Assembly (NCBI RefSeq): GCF_902806475.1
Contig: NZ_CADCWS010000016.1
Coordinates: forward strand, 1 to 37,295
Direction: 5' to 3'
Origin: Candidatus Frankia nodulisporulans
GTDB taxonomy: Bacteria > Actinomycetota > Actinomycetes > Frankiales > Frankiaceae
DNA: 37,295 bases
Shown here in pieces: positions 36,120 to 37,295 of the stretch. The first letter of the stretch is position 1. Every line of letters starts with the position of its first letter. The notes beneath the pieces were generated by a model, which worked only from the letters and a program-made list of their open reading frames with translations, was not told where the DNA came from and did not search any database. A program made the position numbers and the translations under genes.

Positions 36120-36191
36120 GCCCCCGTAGCTCAGGGGATAGAGCACCGCCCTCCGGAGGCGGGGGCGCAGGTTCGAATCCTGCCGGGGGCA
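36120..36191 (+). tRNA. tRNA-Arg (anticodon CCG)
   Basis: A full cloverleaf can be drawn: acceptor GCCCCCG (36120-36126) with CGGGGGC (36184-36190), D stem GCTC/GAGC, anticodon stem CCGCC/GGCGG around loop CTCCGGA with CCG at 36153-36155, and T stem GCAGG/CCTGC with loop TTCGAAT. The discriminator base is A and CCA is not encoded. It reads CGG. The gene is intact and its 3' end faces the integrase, as expected for an attachment site. Confidence 0.96.
36171..36191. other. Likely integration (att) core in the tRNA 3' end
   Basis: Tyrosine integrases next to a tRNA gene commonly recombine in its T-arm and acceptor end. The exact crossover cannot be seen, because the second copy would lie to the right of the window. 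Confidence 0.35.
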
Positions 36192-36319
36192 CGTTCGTGG
36201 GACCAGCCAAAATGGTCTGTGACCAGGACGAATTCATTCCTCTTCCCTCCCTCCGGAGTCCGGTCGTGTACGGCTGACACCGGGGCGCCACGGCTGTCTC
36301 TGCCAAATGGGCGCCCAAG

Positions 36320-37295
36320 CTATCCGGCGGCAGGCCGGCCCAGTCCGAGAGCGTCGTCGACGCGGGCCCGCATCACAGCCCCTCCCCCGTCGAGGCACTT
36401 CGCGTAGATCCTCAGCAGGATGTCCACGGAGTGACCCGCCCACTCGGCTACCTCAGTTGCCGGTATCCCGGCGTTCAACCAGGTGGACACCGCCGCGTGG
36501 CGAAGGTCGTACGGCGTTGCCGCCAGCGGCGACGCAACGACCACGTCCGTGAAGACCATCGCTCGTGCGCGGGCCCACGTGCGCCGCGCGGTGTATCGGG
36601 GCAGGCTCCCCGCGTTACGCACTCCCGTGAATAGGCGTCCATCGGGCGTGGTGTCGAACCCCGCCAGGTGCGCCTGGAGAAGCTTCGTGAGCTCCGGCGG
36701 ACAGGGCACCGTCCGCACTTCACCCACGGCACGCTGCTTGAGCTGCCGTTCGTCCCGGTCCTCCCCGGTGTCGGTCCAGTCGCTGCCCGCGTAGGGCCGG
36801 GCACGCTCGAGGTGGAGCTCTCCCCAGCCGGTGGCGGGCAGCGAGAGGTTGCTCTTGCTGAGCGCGGCGGCTTCCTCGGGTCGAAGACCGGCGAAGTAGA
36901 GGCACCCGAAGTAGGCCACGAGCCGGGGCCCGGACGGTTCCTGTTCCGCCACAGCCTTCAGCAGCGTCCGGGCCTGCACCGGGTTGACCACCGACCGGCG
37001 GTCGATCGCCTGCACCACCCGCGTCGCCTTCACCTTCCGCTGGACGGCGGGAATCGGGTTTTCCGCCAGCAAGCGGCGTTCGATCGCATATTCGATCGCA
37101 TTCCCGAAGATCTTCCGCCACCGCGACACGACCACGGGCGACCGTGGCTTTCCGTCCAGGCGCACGGAAATGCCGTCCAGGACGTCGCGAATCAGGCCGG
37201 CGTCGCCCAGAGCGGTCATCGGCCTGGTGTGGGTCTTCACCCACTGAAGCGCGGCGCGTACCTCAGCGGGGCAGTCCTCGCTGTCTCGCCGTGCG
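36320..37295 (-). CDS. Tyrosine recombinase (integrase), 5' end beyond the window
   Basis: A phage-type integrase whose frame is still open at the right edge; a GTG at 37240 is only an internal candidate, since VRAALQWV and the residues before it also look coding. Visible parts are the end of the core-binding domain (SRWRKIFGNAIEYAIERRLL, AENP) and the catalytic domain: first Arg in YFAGLRPEEAAALS, YDLRHAAVSTWLNAG with the second Arg, and WAGHSVDILLRIYAKCLDGG with His and the nucleophilic Tyr. The usual first His of HxLRH is Tyr here (PYDLRH), a variant I associate with actinobacterial element integrases. It ends 128 bases from the tRNA gene and is oriented toward it. The element it moves would extend rightward. 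Confidence 0.93.
   Translation of the reverse strand, partial: ARRDSEDCPAEVRAALQWVKTHTRPMTALGDAGLIRDVLDGISVRLDGKPRSPVVVSRWRKIFGNAIEYAIERRLLAENPIPAVQRKVKATRVVQAIDRRSVVNPVQARTLLKAVAEQEPSGPRLVAYFGCLYFAGLRPEEAAALSKSNLSLPATGWGELHLERARPYAGSDWTDTGEDRDERQLKQRAVGEVRTVPCPPELTKLLQAHLAGFDTTPDGRLFTGVRNAGSLPRYTARRTWARARAMVFTDVVVASPLAATPYDLRHAAVSTWLNAGIPATEVAEWAGHSVDILLRIYAKCLDGGGAVMRARVDDALGLGRPAAG

Noticed and set aside
36192-36319. Small gene or excisionase between the tRNA and the integrase
   Set aside because: Only 128 bases. A weak GACCA...TGGTC hairpin near 36200 is seen and no credible frame.

Overview
The window is a dense, very GC-rich stretch of actinobacterial chromosome. Gene content and order fit a Frankia-like genus: nucS, a MeaA-type mutase, an Asp-type MurA, the chain rpmE-prfA-prmC-tsaC-glyA-wecA-atp, and argS-lysA-hom-thrC-thrB beside rho. 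The genus is inferred from memory of gene order, not from a search. Most genes lie on the minus strand, and many neighbours overlap by 1 to 4 bases.

Layout. 1-5306 (minus): a two-copy 3-hydroxyacyl-CoA dehydrogenase cut by the left edge, the mismatch endonuclease nucS, an HD hydrolase and the B12-dependent mutase meaA. The dehydrogenase and mutase suit the ethylmalonyl-CoA pathway. 5454-6902: two small membrane proteins of unknown function pointing away from each other. 6961-8265: murA. 8333-10642: a Nudix hydrolase divergent from an overlapping pair, a TPR-like protein with three membrane helices and a PP2C-type phosphatase whose middle reads in the wrong frame. 10685-11257: a PduO-type cobalamin adenosyltransferase, able to supply the cofactor MeaA needs.

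11419-20293 holds the F1Fo ATP synthase genes in the order atpI-BEFHAGDC. An AtpI-AtpZ fusion leads the set, a 935-base gene-free gap follows it, and the epsilon subunit is short. 20290-26034 (minus) carries wecA, glyA, tsaC, prmC, prfA and rpmE. 26254-28500 is rho with a long charged insertion and a TTG start. 28975-35549 (minus) is argS-lysA-hom-thrC-thrB, tightly overlapped, making lysine and threonine from the aspartate branch. A solitary receiver protein lies upstream. An intact tRNA-Arg(CCG) at 36120 is followed by a tyrosine integrase running off the right edge, so an integrated element probably begins there.

Points that stand out: six genes share a TANNNT box 6 to 8 bases before the start codon (leaderless pattern); ArgRS has lost its HIGH motif; the TPR/PP2C/Nudix cassette is the most plausible undescribed system; short in-frame tandem repeats sit in meaA and thrB. 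No CRISPR array, rRNA or complete insertion sequence was seen.
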